A stretch of DNA of 64,000 nucleotides, taken from NCBI GenBank assembly GCA_036924085.1, contig JAVGWX010000004.1:40453293-40517292 (forward strand), written 5' to 3'. Shown here one piece after another: positions 1 through 13,576 of the stretch. The translations under genes and the position numbers were made by a program. The notes below the pieces were generated by a model. The model searched no databases and was not told the origin of the DNA. It saw only the letters and a list, made by a program, of their open reading frames with translations. Source of the stretch: Ariolimax columbianus (Eukaryota > Mollusca > Gastropoda > Stylommatophora > Arionidae). Numbering within the stretch: the stretch's first letter is position 1; each line of letters starts with the position of its first letter.

Positions 1-111
1 CCTCTCTTTATCTGTCAAAAACTCTTCGACTGTTGACGAATGGTATTTTTTTGTATATCTTCTTTCCCGACATACTTTAATAATACACGTGAATCTGACT
101 CAATGTTCCAG

Positions 112-297
112 ATCAAACTTACGTTGATGAAGCAATGGATTTGAATGGCCTTAGCTGGTCAAGTTATCCTGACTATGATCTTAAAAGTGAGCCCTCTGAA
201 GTCTACGATTCTGATGACATATTTAACATGCCGACGAACATTTCATTTCCCGACACTCAGGAAGATTTCATTATGGACCCACCAACACCTGATTCTG
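112..297 (+). CDS. ETS gene exon a (acidic, aromatic-rich segment)
   Basis: The acceptor AG is at 110-111 and the donor GT at 298-299. The exon starts with two bases of a split codon and ends with one base (phase 1); with the next exon that base completes a GAT codon. It encodes 61 full codons rich in Asp, Glu, Ser and Tyr, ending DPPTPDS. This composition resembles a transactivation region; no known domain is recognised. The in-frame ATG at 135 is internal and probably not the start, because the frame is open back to a good splice acceptor. Confidence 0.8.
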
Positions 298-3200
298 GTA
301 TGCACATTGTAAAAACATAAATAACATAAATGCAGTGCAGATACCTCTTATTTTATATACATTTGCTGTATATATTTTTGCTTTGACGCAGCAGTCTTAG
401 CTCAATTAATCTGTTTAACTCATTTAATGCCCATTTCAGGGAGCACATAGGAGTAAACCTACTCATTATGGGCATTAAACAACAACAACCGTAACAAATA
501 TTTTGTGTAATGTGATTTTCATTATTTTGTTTTTATTGTCATAATTCAGATTCCTCTTGAATGTTCTACGTTAGTTGTTTTCTTTTATTTAGCCTGAGTA
601 CTTTATTTAAAAAAAAAATTATTCTAGTTGTTTTATTTACATTACTTTCCTTCTTTTGTGGCAAAATTTTAAATTATTGTCTCTGCTTTTTCTTTTAGCG
701 TCCATGTTAATTTGGTTGCTTTATTTTTATTTAGTGTAAATTGGGTATTACTTTTATTAAAAGATATTACTTGCTGTCGATATACTGTATACACTAACTA
801 CACTTATAGAGTTTATACTCTGTACAATGTGGTGTTATATTTAACGATTAATGTACGTTTGTACAGCATCAGTGCCAATATCTCCTAGCCACAGTTCAAC
901 AAAAGCAAAACAACTGGTTATATACAGACTGTGCAGTGTCTTCTAAACCAGTATAGAGACGTTAAGTAACTTGATAGGTTAAGTTGAATCGTCCTGTATG
1001 AATAACGACCGTTTCAACCTCAGATATAGTCTTTTAGGTTATATCAGGTTCTTCTATTAAACTGAATTTTTATTTTTTTTAGTCTGTTAATCATTATTAC
1101 CATTAGACTTAGAAACAAGCTCTATTGTAGTCATTGGTTAGTATTCAGGCATATAAAACAAACATATCGTTGAATGGGGCAAAGATCCGCATTAATTTTG
1201 GTAATTTACGTACACATCTACGGACATGTGTGTATTTATCTCAGTTCACAAAGGTCGAGAGTACAGTCCCTTGAACATTATTGGTTTGTTGTGAGGAACA
1301 TGTCTAACAAGCTACAACATGAGTTCATGCTATACTGAGCCTTTGGATTTGCGAATAGAAAGCAAGAAGTTAAACACTGATGTAGTTTGTTTACAGAGAT
1401 ATTATAGAGGTAGTTGTGGAGACTTATTTAATAAGATTTTATGAATCTAATCGAGTTCTTTTGGGCTGTGCTATTCCAAGCAGGAAGTCTGAAATTGTAA
1501 ACTCTTTTCTTAGTCTTATTCTTAAACTTGTCTAAACTAAGTTAAACGGCCCAATTTTATAAATAGTTTTGGCATAATTATTTTTTCTATTATTAAAAGC
1601 AGTCTCTTCATAAAACTGGACTTTTCTTAATTATTTTACAAGGAAAAAAAAAACAAACATTGTAAATAAAATTAAAGGAAAATGAAAGTGCAGTAAGAAT
1701 ATGAAGGTCTCGTAGAATTTAATAAAATATTGCAAGTAATTTAAATTATTAATTATTATATCCTCATTTATTTTATGTAATAAAAACTAATATTCACTCA
1801 CAAAAATGTCTCCAATCCACGAACAACCTCTGAAATGTAATGCAGATTGGTCTAGTGTACTTGTAGTAACAGTAATCCACATTTGAATAATATCTTCAAG
1901 AAAATAATTTTCTGTAGCAGTCAAATGGAGTTGATTTGTCACTGAGTTGCAAGTCTCCATTCACTCCACATGGTAGACCACATTTTGGCAGCAATCTGAA
2001 TGAGTTCAGGGTTTGAGTCAGTCAGTCAGTGGTGATGGAATTTGGTACTGAAACCCATTAGCTATCATGTTCTCTCGAGATTGCTGTAGAAATATTGCAT
2101 CTTCGTTTTTCTGTTGAAAAATGTCAAACGTTTTTGCCTTTTAGCATCCCCTCGTCTTCAGCATCAAATTCAGTAGGCTGAGTAGGTTGAATAACATTAT
2201 ATTTTATGTCCGACTCCGATTCAACATCAGAAAAATGGGAATCCTCCTCAGCGTACACAACTCCCTAGCCTTTTCTACAGATAAAAACATCCTACTAGTA
2301 GACAATCTTGAAGTGCTAGGTTTGCTATACATTTTTGTGATAAACATAAAAAATTTAGCCGACTTGAAAGATGAAAAATGTTTTCCAACTTTGAGTTTCA
2401 ACATAAATCATGTTTTATAAAATGAAACGTAAATATAAGAGTCACTTCCCACGCCATGTAATGTCAATTAACATTTAGAAACACTGAAAAACACAAAACA
2501 AATTTTGTTCAATGCGCTGTTAACAATATGAGTATTTTTCTGGCATCAAGTGGATGCCAGGAAGAACGCCGACAGCATTCTTATGGCCTTTAAGAGTTAG
2601 TCATGTAGACTATTCCAATATCGAATCAATGTTTTTTTAGGGTCTACATTTAAAATACAATTTCATAACTTCGGAGGGTCATAAAGTTTTTGATTGCAAA
2701 CTCAATAGATTTAAGCCTTGTTAATGACCTTTATCATTCATGCTATGTAACATTTAACACAAACTAATCCTTATGATGAGGTACCTTCTTCACCTAAGTT
2801 GACATGTTTTAGTCACTCTACTGTTATCTGTTCTGTTTCATTGTTAGTATTTTCTTAATTGTTAAAGAATATTCTTTTGCTATACTAGCTTATCCTGCCA
2901 TATTCTCTATTCTAGCTGTTTTTATTTTAAATTCATGTATCAAGTTTTAAAATAACGTAACGACTTTTATGTTGTCAATCGATTCTCAATTAATTCAGTA
3001 AATGCAATTCATTACATTTTTTAGATGGTTACGAGAGCAGTTCAGCTGAAAGGATATCATCCAATCACTGGCTTCCCACTGTGAATACACATGAGATGTC
3101 TCTACATGTTTGCGGACCAAATGAACCAACCCAATTGTTTCCAGGTTATAATGGCCATGATTCTTCTTCATCTGATGAAGGTTATAGCGAAGGAACAGGT

Positions 3201-6200
3201 CTTGAAGATATCTTGCCAGATTTTTCAAAATTACAGGTAACAATAGAAAGTTTCAAATTGTGTGTCTGCTCAGTTTCTTACAATAGCGGATTCTTACAGT
3301 ATTTTTGTGTTAGAATTTCTTGCATGAATAATATATCTATAATATATAACAATAGTAATACACTGAATTACAATGATAAGAATAGTGCAGTACAACAATA
3401 TCAGTATTTAATGTTTTAAACTCTGTAACTATAGCCCATTAATACGAAAATATTTTATAAAGATAATAGTCATCGGAACAGCTGTGTTAAACAGTATGAA
3501 AAGGTTTGAAGGAAATATTTTATTCAGTAAAGGAAAAAATATCTTTGTGAATAGCCAGTGTCCACTAGGGAATGAGACAGAAGTTGGAGTACATAGAGAA
3601 GAAAGATGTAACAAACATGTGGGAAGATAGAAGATATAGAAAATAAATCTATGGATTTAACACCTGCAAAACTTTAAACCAAAAACTACAATCTTTCATA
3701 AAGCAATAAGAAGTTAACGTCAGCAAAGATATTATTAACTTTTTTTGTATCAAGCTTTATGAGAGTACTTTCTAATAATATCCCTCAAGTAATAGTGTTA
3801 GATTGCTCAATACCACATCAAAGGAACCAGGTTTTTGCCCCAGTCATGGCAAAAAATAATCTAACCAGCTGTAAATGAGCCCCAGATTGTGCTCTTCTTA
3901 TGAAGCTGGCTTGGCAGTATGTAATATGTAACGTGGTCTAATCCAACTAGCTGAAAAATATATACCCGATTGTGTTAGAGTAAGGGAGGACAAGACAGCA
4001 ATGACAGGAACTGGTTATTCCACCTCACACACAGAAAGTAGAAATCTCATACAATAAAATCATTTATAGTTCACCCACATTGGTAGCCTTTGATATAGGA
4101 CTGACTACCTTTTGAGATGCACATTAATAGAAAAAGCCATTTCATGTGTGTACTCATTTAAACATAAATGTTTTCTCTTCATCATTTGACAGAATCTAGA
4201 CAAGGTGTCACAGCGTAAACGTAGCAGTGTAATAAGTGCCAAGGAGAAGAAAAAGATTATTCGAGAATCACAGACATATGGTGGAAAAGAACGACGAAAG
4301 CCAGGTCGCAAACCAGGTCAAGGTAAATATTGCTTCTTAAAGTATTATTATTATTGTCCTCATTTAGTTGCGTTTTTTAATTTGTATACAACTTTTTTGT
4401 AAGCAGAAAGGTTTTCATTGAATATTTGCTCTCTGTCATCTTCCCGCTTGGGCCCATATCATGGCAGTTCTGGTGATGGTGTTAGATTTTCATTTTAGGA
4501 CATGACCGATACAGTTCTGGTGTCAACCTATTACGATGGTGTGTTACAATTATTGGTTGCTACGGGCAAACAGTTCTTCATTAGCAGTAGTTATTGGGCA
4601 AAGAAAATGGTTCATGCAATGTTTAACTCTTAAAAGCGGTAATTGTGTAACTAGTTTTGCCAGAAGTATTTTTTTCAATAAAAGCAGTCTCTTCATAAAA
4701 ATTGAATTTTTTAAATAATTTCACCAGGAATGCAAACATGTTATATATCAAAATAAAGGAAAATTAAAATGCAGCAAGAATACGAAGGTCTTGTAGAATT
4801 TCATAAAATATTACAAGTAATTATTAATTATTATATCCTCATTTTATGTAATAAAAACTATTTTTCACACACAAAAATATCACCAATCCATGAACCACTG
4901 AAATGTAATACAGATTGGTTCAGTGCACTTCAGAATAACAGTAATCCACATTTGAATAATATCTACAAGAAAATAATTTTTTGTAGCACTCAAATGGAGT
5001 TGATGTGTCACTGAGTTGCAGGTCTCCATTCACTCCACATGGTCGAACATCTTTTGGTAGCAATCTGAATGAGTTCTGGGTCTTAGTCAGTCAATAGTGG
5101 TGATGGAATTTAGTATTGAAACACATTTGCTATCATGTTCTCTCGAATTTGCTTTAGACATATTGCATCTTCATTTTTCTATTGATGATGCAGTCAAACG
5201 TTTTTGCCTTTTAGAAGCACTAAGTCCTGGCTGTGACAATGCCTCCTCATCTTCAGCATCAGATTCGGTAGGCTGCGTAGGTTGAATAATATTATATTCT
5301 ATGTCTAACCACCATTCAACATCAGGAAAATGTGAATGCTCGTCACTAAATTCATCTAGAGTACCCAAGTACCTATCCTTTTCTACAGATAAAAACAAAC
5401 TACTATTAGACAATCTTGAAGTGCTAGGTTCGCTACACATTTTTGTGATAAACTGACTTGAAAAATGACAAATGTTTTCCAACTGTGTTTCCAAACAATG
5501 CACGTCGCAATTGAAACACAAACATAAGAGTTACTTCCCTTGACATGTAATGCCAATTAAAATTTAGAAACGCTAAAAAAAACTAAACAAATTTTGTTCA
5601 ATGTGTTGTTAACGATATGAGCGTTTTTCTGGCATCATGGCATTAAGCGGACGCCAGGAAGAACGCTGACAGCGTTCATATGGCCTTTAAGAGTTAAAAT
5701 AACTAATTCTTTTTCCTCCTTCCAGTGTCCAATGTGCTCCATCTCTGGGAGTTTATGCGAGATCTCCTTCAAAATTCAGCAAATCAAGGGATCATTGAGT
5801 GGATCTCCAAGTCAGATGGTGTCTTCAGAGTTATGAACTCAACAGAAGTTGCACGATTGTGGGGAGAGAAAAAGAAGAATAAAAAGCAGATGACCTATGA
5901 AAAGCTTAGCAGATCCTTGAGGTGAGATTTACAGACACTCTTGTATACTTTTTAAACTTTGTTCTGAATGTTAATCATTAAGTATTATTTTCTTGTTAAT
6001 CATATTTATCTATTTCTGATAATGACACATAAACGATAAACATATTATAGCATTTCAAAATAATTCCATAACAGATTGGGGATGAATTATTCAAGACTTC
6101 ATTATAGAAGATGATTCATATTTTTACTTTAGACTGAGAAAATGGTATCATTACTGTTTTATTCTTGTTTTAAAAAATACCTGCAAATTATAGCAATAAA

Positions 6201-6397
6201 TGAACTCTTTTGGTATTAATATACATTTATACCAAGTTATAAAGTTATATATTTGGAATGTCTTCTTAGATATATTTATCTAATTATGTTTCAGATATTC
6301 ACGGTTAGAGGGATATTTTGCAGACCTACCCAGAGACAAAAACTACCCCAAAAAACTCTGCTTCAAGTTTGGACCAAAGTCCAGAAACTGGCATTGA
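112..6397 (+). CDS. ETS-family transcription factor, ESE (ELF3/ELF5/EHF)-like, 3' part
   Basis: Five exons at 112-297, 3025-3236, 4193-4322, 5726-5921 and 6295-6397 join with GT/AG borders and matching phases (1, 0, 1, 2) into 274 visible residues plus a TGA stop. The first two bases complete a codon from an upstream exon outside the window, so the N-terminus (where a Pointed domain would lie) is not seen. In order the protein shows an acidic/aromatic segment, a serine/aspartate-rich stretch (SSSSDEGYSEG, exon 2), a Lys/Arg-rich AT-hook-like segment ending GRKPGQ (exon 3), and a C-terminal ETS domain (about residues 180-274) with HLWEFMRDLL, ARLWGEKKKN and MTYEKLSRSLR. The KKKN plus MTYEKLSR combination and the C-terminal position are typical of ESE proteins, nuclear regulators that bind GGAA sites, often in epithelia. 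The two recognition-helix arginines are kept, but the YYY that normally follows reads YSR and the wing is longer than usual. The subfamily call is inference. Confidence 0.9.
423..490 (+). repeat. RptB 3'-end fragment with 12-bp inverted repeat and CAA tail
   Basis: TTTAATGCCCAT at 423-434 is inverted exactly as ATGGGCATTAAA at 468-479, followed by ACAACAACAAC. The segment 436-490 matches the 3' ends of the RptB copies near 45.9 and 56.5 kb (a stretch like CAGG..GCACA..GTAA.CCTACTCATTATG, then an ATT-CAACAAC tail). The hairpin arms are seen only in this copy. Confidence 0.5.
914..985 (+). repeat. Solitary CR1-type 3' tail
   Basis: TATACAGACTGTGCAG and CTAAACCAGTATA followed by GACGTTAAGTAA match the last ~55 bp of the CR1/L2-like element that ends at 51421. 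Related tails are at 15293-15337 (+) and 31304-31350 (-). Extreme 5' truncation of the same retrotransposon family is the simplest explanation. Confidence 0.6.
1542..2600 (-). mobile_element. piggyBac-like relict, copy 1
   Basis: Homologous along nearly its whole length to 4623-5697 and in the same orientation. The left end starts TTAA followed by a degraded terminus; the right end reads CCTTTAAGAG-TTAG, one base from a TTAA target. A remnant minus-strand frame (2204-2404) includes the segment SKPSTSRLS also found in copy 2. It is non-functional, with no complete catalytic region. Confidence 0.55.
3025..3236 (+). CDS. ETS gene exon b (serine/acid-rich)
   Basis: The acceptor is TTTTTTAG ending at 3024 and the donor is CAG/GTAAC after 3236. 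It continues the frame of the previous exon and carries HDSSSSDEGYSEG followed by LEDILPDFSKLQ. The serine/aspartate-rich run is comparable in position and composition to the acidic segment before the DNA-binding domain of ESE proteins. Phase at the 3' border is 0. Confidence 0.85.
4193..4322 (+). CDS. ETS gene exon c (basic, AT-hook-like)
   Basis: The acceptor is TTTGACAG ending at 4192 and the donor is CAAG/GTAAA after 4322, leaving phase 1. The encoded 43 residues are strongly basic, with KEKKKIIRES, KERRKPGRKPGQ and QRKRSS. The repeated PGRKPG resembles an AT-hook without the strict RGRP core; ELF3-type proteins have a comparable basic segment before the ETS domain. It probably serves as nuclear localisation signal and extra DNA contact. 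Confidence 0.85.
4623..5697 (-). mobile_element. piggyBac-like relict with TTAA ends, copy 2
   Basis: TTAA at 4623-4626 is followed by CTCTTAAAAG; the other end reads CTTTAAGAG then TTAA at 5694-5697. These are short terminal inverted repeats flanked by the TTAA target typical of piggyBac elements. The minus strand carries a 116-codon frame (5171-5521) with an acidic stretch TESDAEDEEA and basic KRQKR, like the N-terminal region of piggyBac transposases. Downstream, broken frames contain pieces such as DTSTPFECYKKLF that could be the start of the transposase core. No catalytic Asp motif is recognisable. It lies in the intron before the ETS-domain exon. Confidence 0.6.
5726..5921 (+). CDS. ETS gene exon d (ETS domain, helices 1 to 3)
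   Basis: The acceptor CTTCCAG ends at 5725 and the donor TTGAG/GTGAG follows 5921. It encodes most of the winged helix-turn-helix: helix 1 HLWEFMRDLL, the strand region IIEWISKSDGVFRV, ARLWGEKKKN and recognition helix MTYEKLSRSLR. The split inside the codon after SRSLR is at the place where many animal ETS genes have an intron. Confidence 0.95.
6295..6397 (+). CDS. ETS gene last exon (wing and C-terminus)
   Basis: The acceptor TTTCAG ends at 6294 and the stop TGA is at 6395-6397. It encodes YSRLEGYF, DLPRDKNYPKK, LCFKFGPKSRNWH and stop. FKFG matches the final strand of ETS domains (VYKFG in vertebrate ESE proteins). The aromatic triplet normally following the recognition helix is replaced and the loop DLPRDKNYP lengthens the wing. 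No coding remains after the domain. Confidence 0.9.
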
Positions 6398-7627
6398 TCC
6401 AATATAATTCTAAATGTTACCTCGCCATGTCAACATGTTTAAATTGTATATTTGTAAAGATATTTTTGCTAAGATATGCACTGTCATGTTTCAGTTTACA
6501 AATTGTGCATCTGTACAATGTAATGTGTGTAGTGACTTTGAGAAATATATTTGTTTTGCAAGACGGAGTAGCATGTTGCAGTGATCACATTGGTGAAAAA
6601 TATAAACTATAAATTTTGTGGTAACAAATAAGGGTTGGAGTAGACTAACGTCACCTTTCTCCTGGTCCCTTCCACCAGAGATTACACCATACCTCTCCCA
6701 ACCTCATATTCACAGCACAGTAAGTGTCACGCTGACCCGAAGGTGGACACAGTCCAGAGGCCAGTGTGGCGAAACACGAGGGAAATAGCGAGTCAGACAC
6801 AGACAGACAAGGAAAGCCGACACAAACATTGGTTCAACACACACTCCTCGCAGCCCTAATCACGTGGCTGTGGAGTACTGGGCTCTACCTGGGGAGACTG
6901 TAGGGATTTCGGTCAACACCTACATACGAACAATCCTCAGTAGTTGGATATGGTAGTGCTGGATTATCGCAGCGTTCCTTTGACGCTTAAGCGAACATTA
7001 TTATTATATGGGTTGGAAGAGAGAAAAATGTACATGTGAAGCAATAGAAGGAAACTTTTAAAACTAAAACACTGAACACATATATGATAAACAGCGAAAA
7101 GAAAGATAACTAACTATACGGCACTCTATAGAGATGAACGCTGTCCAATCATTTGCCTCCCTTCACTAGTAGCAAGAAAATTGCTTGTTTCCTAAATGAC
7201 ACATTTGTAACACCAAATGCTCACATTTTAGTTTGCACTATTATAAGTGACATTTTCAGACACGTTGTAACAAGATAAACAACATTCAGTTTCATGTGCA
7301 GTCTATAACTGTTCAAAATGTAACAGATTTATCATTCATATTCTCGCTATCAATATCTTGTTGTTTTCTTTCTTCAAATAATATCATTGTAAGTCTTATA
7401 TTGTATAAAATATAAGAACATTTCAGATATCAGATGAGCTTTTATTCTTTGGTAACATATTAACATGTACATAAGCACAATGAAAATATCTTTATTGTTT
7501 TTTTTCATTTGTTTCTAAGAATATTATTTCTTAGATTCTTTTTTTAGCGTTTTCACGTGCTGTTACTTATTGTTGAAAATGAGTATAGGTGTGTGTAACA
7601 GCTAATAAATTAATTGGAATACATTTG
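6398..7627 (+). other. Probable 3' UTR and flank of the ETS gene
   Basis: Non-coding AT-rich sequence follows the stop. The first clear AATAAA on the + strand is at 7604-7609, which could be the polyadenylation signal; the dispersed repeat RptD (6628-7010) would then lie inside the UTR. An earlier end using a variant signal is equally possible. Confidence 0.3.
6628..7010 (+). repeat. RptD dispersed repeat with ATT tail
   Basis: Matches the reverse complement of 29500-29806 over about 300 bp, with shared blocks such as CTGACCCGAA.GTGGACAC and CAATCCTC.GTAGTTGGA. It ends GCGAACATTATTATTA; the other copies also end next to an AAT/ATT microsatellite, which suggests a retroposon whose 3' tail is (ATT)n. 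No coding capacity seen. Confidence 0.6.
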
Positions 7628-8861
7628 TAAGAGTGAAGTCAGAGTAGGTCGGATGGCTAGGATATGGGGAAGTAGATCTTATTGGTGAACTCTCTGAAGT
7701 GTTTGTGTTCATTTTTTTCTTTCATTCCGTGCAGCTGTCTGATGATTGCGTTTTTAAAGTTACTGTTATAGAGATTTGTGAAACTCAAATTAGGAGTAGA
7801 AACTGGGATGCGATACAGTAATTGTAAAATGGAGAAAAAGTGTAATCATTTTATGATACTTAAAAATATAAAAAAAATACAAAGATAAACTGTGAATTTG
7901 ACCAAATGAGAATAATATCATTTAAAGCTTGACAGAGAATTTAATGGTTTGGTCCAAAGGTAAGAATGCCTCTAAACCTATCCGAAGCACAAGTCGATAA
8001 TGATAGCCATCAGAGCATTAGAGCAAGAGGAAGACCAAGAAAAGGAAAGTGTTAAGGAAACACCACAGTGGCATGAACTAAAAATAAAAATAGGCAGATA
8101 AAATTAGAGTGCATTGCCCACGACGTCTAATGACTTGAGCAGATGGAGATGATGCTGAAATTTGGAACAAGCCAGGATGAGAAACAAAATTTGTAAAAGA
8201 GACATGAAATAATTATGTGATGTACAAATGTGTAAGTGAAACTATTATGTGAAGCAACAGTTATAATACAAAAATATGAATGTTAAGATCTAGTACAGGG
8301 TAGAAATGAGACACTGAACGTTGGTGTCACTAACATTTGTAAGACTGATCGCTGCTGCTTGTGCCTACCTGTCAAACTTGATGTAATTTTATTCTGCTTG
8401 CTTCATTTTATTCTTTTCATTGTGATTAACACTGTCTTATGTGCACAAAATAGTTTACGTTATCTTAAGAAATGTTTTAGACTTACAAGACGAAAATGCT
8501 CAGTTGATCGTTCAGTACACTCAGTGTCTTGTTTTATTTTGTCTCATTCAAGAAACTACTTGCATAAATCTACTTAGAAAACAATTATGGGAATTGTTGT
8601 TGCTGTCACTGTTACATCCATATTACATTAAGTGATATTGATGTGTATTGCTTTATCCTGAATTGATACTGTTGGTAACATTATTCTCTTGTGATATATT
8701 GTCTGTTATCATTCTGTTGTATTTCATATTTCTATATTCAGCAGCTGGTGTAAAGTTTATTCAAAATATAAGTACAACATCCATGGTTGAATGTATACTG
8801 AATATAAAGCTTGAAGTCGTTTTTCATCTTCTAAGTTAAAGCTTTATATGATGAGGTATAG
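7011..8861. other. Non-coding AT-rich stretch
   Basis: No supported gene. Short open frames around 8359-8839 are AT-rich, lack similarity to known families and are probably chance. A fragment near 8100-8145 (CCCACGACGTCTAATGACTTGAGC) resembles the downstream part of the SINE core at 25.5 kb. Confidence 0.5.
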
Positions 8862-9059
8862 ACTAGAATACTGCATGGTTCCGTACCAGGAAAGAGAGGG
8901 CGGAGTCATCTAAGGAAGAGATGGGCAGACAACATCACTGAGTGGTCCAACCTTCGTCCCGGTGAGGTACGAATGGCGGCAGTGGACAGAGAGAGATGGC
9001 GTGGGATTGTGGGAGTGTCTTCAAGTGTGCCCCAACGACCTGATGGGTTTATGAACTGA
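8862..9059 (+). pseudogene. RTE-like reverse transcriptase, C-terminal fragment
   Basis: A 65-codon open frame ends at TGA 9057-9059 and contains VPGKRGRSHLRKRWADNI, TEWSNLRPGEV and the terminal SSVPQRPDG. It matches the C-terminal tail of the RTE-like ORF at 43.8 kb (RGRPKKRWEDNIKEWTSLRPEE) but is clearly a different, diverged copy. The reverse transcriptase core is absent, so this is a strongly 5'-truncated insertion. Confidence 0.75.
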
Positions 9060-11375
<2,316 letters not shown>

Positions 11376-11515
11376 CACATTATTCAGACTAGGTTTTAAT
11401 TGTATTCTCTAATAGAAATAAAGCCAGCACTTAACAAAGTTTGAACCTGTAACTCCAAACTTGGGACACCAATATCCTAACTGCTTGTCCACCCTTTGCG
11501 CTTTGTCAGACACTG
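11376..11515 (-). repeat. tRNA-headed SINE fragment (degenerate)
   Basis: Read on the minus strand, GTGGACAAGCAGTTAGGAT resembles a Pol III A box region and GGTTCAAACTT, about 35 bp further, a B box (GGTTCRANNCC). Spacing fits a tRNA-derived promoter. Borders and tail are not defined. Confidence 0.4.
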
Positions 11516-12002
11516 AAGTTATGTAATCTTGACTCTGTTTCCACATGTTATCATCATACATATGTATAGATGAGCCTATGCCATCATATATTATTATACA
11601 AGTTTATATTCTGTGATTTTCCAAGTTAGAATGTTGACACAGAGCAGCAATAAACCCTGTACAGAAATTGTTTATCCTGTCTACTCTTCTGTTATTAATC
11701 TCATGTTGGTTTTTGTTGTTAACAAAATAAAGGCATGCGTATTTTAGGCAGTCTGAATTATTGGAATAACAGACCTCGCTGCATGTTAGACGTGAGTCAG
11801 GAGATTTAGCCAACTGGACATCCTAAAAAAGGTGTCATCACTCAATTAGCCTACCTCTTTCAGTGGATCCCCTACCACTGCAATATCCAAGGTCATTAAT
11901 TTAACATTCTAGACCAGCGTTGTCTAAAGGATGCCCCATAAACAAACCTGAGCATCACATATAAAGAAGCAAAAACTATAATTAAAGTCAAATTAAGGAG
12001 GA

Positions 12003-12466
12003 AATGTCAAGTCATCCCGTAACCGGTTAGGTCATTGGGGCACACATGAAGACAACCTCACACCACCCTCTCTGTCAACTGGTGGCCACTGCCTGTGCCT
12101 CCTCTGGTCGGAGATTGGTCCATTCTTTTATATTGTCCTCCCACCTCTTTTTGGGACGACCTCTTTGTTGTCCATCTTGCACCTTTCCATGCAGGATCGT
12201 ATTTGCAAGACCGTTTGATCTCGATATGTGGGTGCACCAAATGAGTTCCCATCTTTTGACTGTTGCCAAGAGGTCTTAAAAAAGCCCTATTTAAATTTGT
12301 TCTCATATTTCCTCATTTGTAACTCAGTCTTTGAATGTGATGTTCAGAAGTCTTTGGAAACATCTCATCTCCAAGGCCTGTATCTTTTGCTGCAGATCAG
12401 CTGTAATTGTCCATGTCTCACAAGCATAGAGGAATATGGACATGACCAATGTATGAATTAATCTAG
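12003..12466 (-). mobile_element. 5'-truncated RTE-like retrotransposon
   Basis: Aligns with the 3' 470 bp of the RTE-like element at 43745-45308, same strand. Minus-strand frames give RPKKRWEDNIKEWTNLRPEEAQAVATS, split here by a frame break from LIWCTHISRSNGLANTILHGKV. The 3' end carries GGGATGACTTGAC, a decayed form of the GACCT tail of the 43.7-kb copy. The 5' end of homology is near 12462. Confidence 0.8.
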
Positions 12467-13176
12467 AAATGGGCTTTAGAAAGAAAGACACGTACTATGA
12501 TTTAACTAGAAAAGAGCAAGTCGTCAGCTTCAGACTGAGAACTGGACTCTACGGTCATCTATACAACAAAATGAGGATTAGTATAGATGAAAGTTGTCTA
12601 TATGGTGGAGCATACCATAATCGTGGAACACATCCTACAAAGCTGCATACTCACAAATGAAGAGCTAACAATACTGGCATCTGGAAACAGATGAGAGAAC
12701 AACACTCTACGAAGATAAAAACAGCCTTACAAACAATGGTGACCTATGTAAAAAAAAAGTGTGATCTACATCTTAGAATAAATAATGAAGAAGAAAAGAA
12801 GAACATATATAAATGAAAACAGATACTTCAAATTATAGCGAGATACACTAATGATTTACTAGGTTTTGGGTGGAAAGAAGATTTTATTTTATTAGGGATT
12901 TCTCACTAACGTTTAACTGCCGCCAGACTTCCAAGAAGAAAGTAGATGGTTTGAAAGCAGAGTTTTCCTTCTTCTACATAATGGCTTATGAGCTCTGTCT
13001 ATCCAAAGCATTTATCATTTCAAGACGACAGTTTCATGTGAGACCCGCTTCTCATGTTTGTGTGAACATTTCCGGCTGGAAAAAAGCATGGTGGATCTTT
13101 GCTATCGGGAACTATATCTTGCAAATACCTTATGAGAAATTAATTGTCATATAAAGATCATTATCAATCATACTGC
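12467..13176. other. Non-coding stretch
   Basis: No gene supported. The 94-codon + frame at 12870-13154 has no recognisable motif or splice context. Confidence 0.45.
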
Positions 13177-13490
13177 CGGCTATGGCAGCACATTGTTCTA
13201 ACATTCCATGTTCACATTTGTGACACTACATAGTTCTAACGTTCCATCTACACATTCGTGACAGTACCTAATTCTAACATTCCATCTACACATTTGTGAT
13301 CATACATAGTTCTAACATTCCATCTACACATTTGTGACAATACATAATTCTAACATTATATCTACACATTTGTGACAGTACATTGTTCTAACATTCCATC
13401 TACACATTTGTGACAGTACAGAATTCTAACATTCCATCTACACATTTGTGACGGTACATAATTCTAACATTCCATCTACACATTGTTAGA
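13177..13490. repeat. 38-bp tandem minisatellite
   Basis: About eight imperfect copies of a unit containing TTCTAACATTCCATCTACAC and ATTTGTGACAGTACAT. No open frame runs across. Confidence 0.9.
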
Positions 13491-13576
13491 CGTATCAAAC
13501 ATGTTAACAAATGTATTTTGAGTGGCAGCAACATTCCCATCACAATGACTAGTACACTGTACGCAATCATAATACA

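Larger units (their letters stand above)
298..3024 (+). other. ETS intron a with repeat insertions
   Basis: AT-rich intron between exons a and b. It holds an RptB tail fragment (423-490), a solitary CR1-type tail (914-985) and a piggyBac-like relict (1542-2600). Nothing else is recognised. Confidence 0.6.

Noticed and set aside
135..137. ATG at 135 as the ETS translation start
   Set aside because: The frame is open upstream to a splice acceptor at 110-111 and starts with a split codon, so this exon is internal.
8359..8839. Three short frames downstream of the ETS gene
   Set aside because: AT-rich, overlapping and without similarity; ETS coding already ended at 6397.
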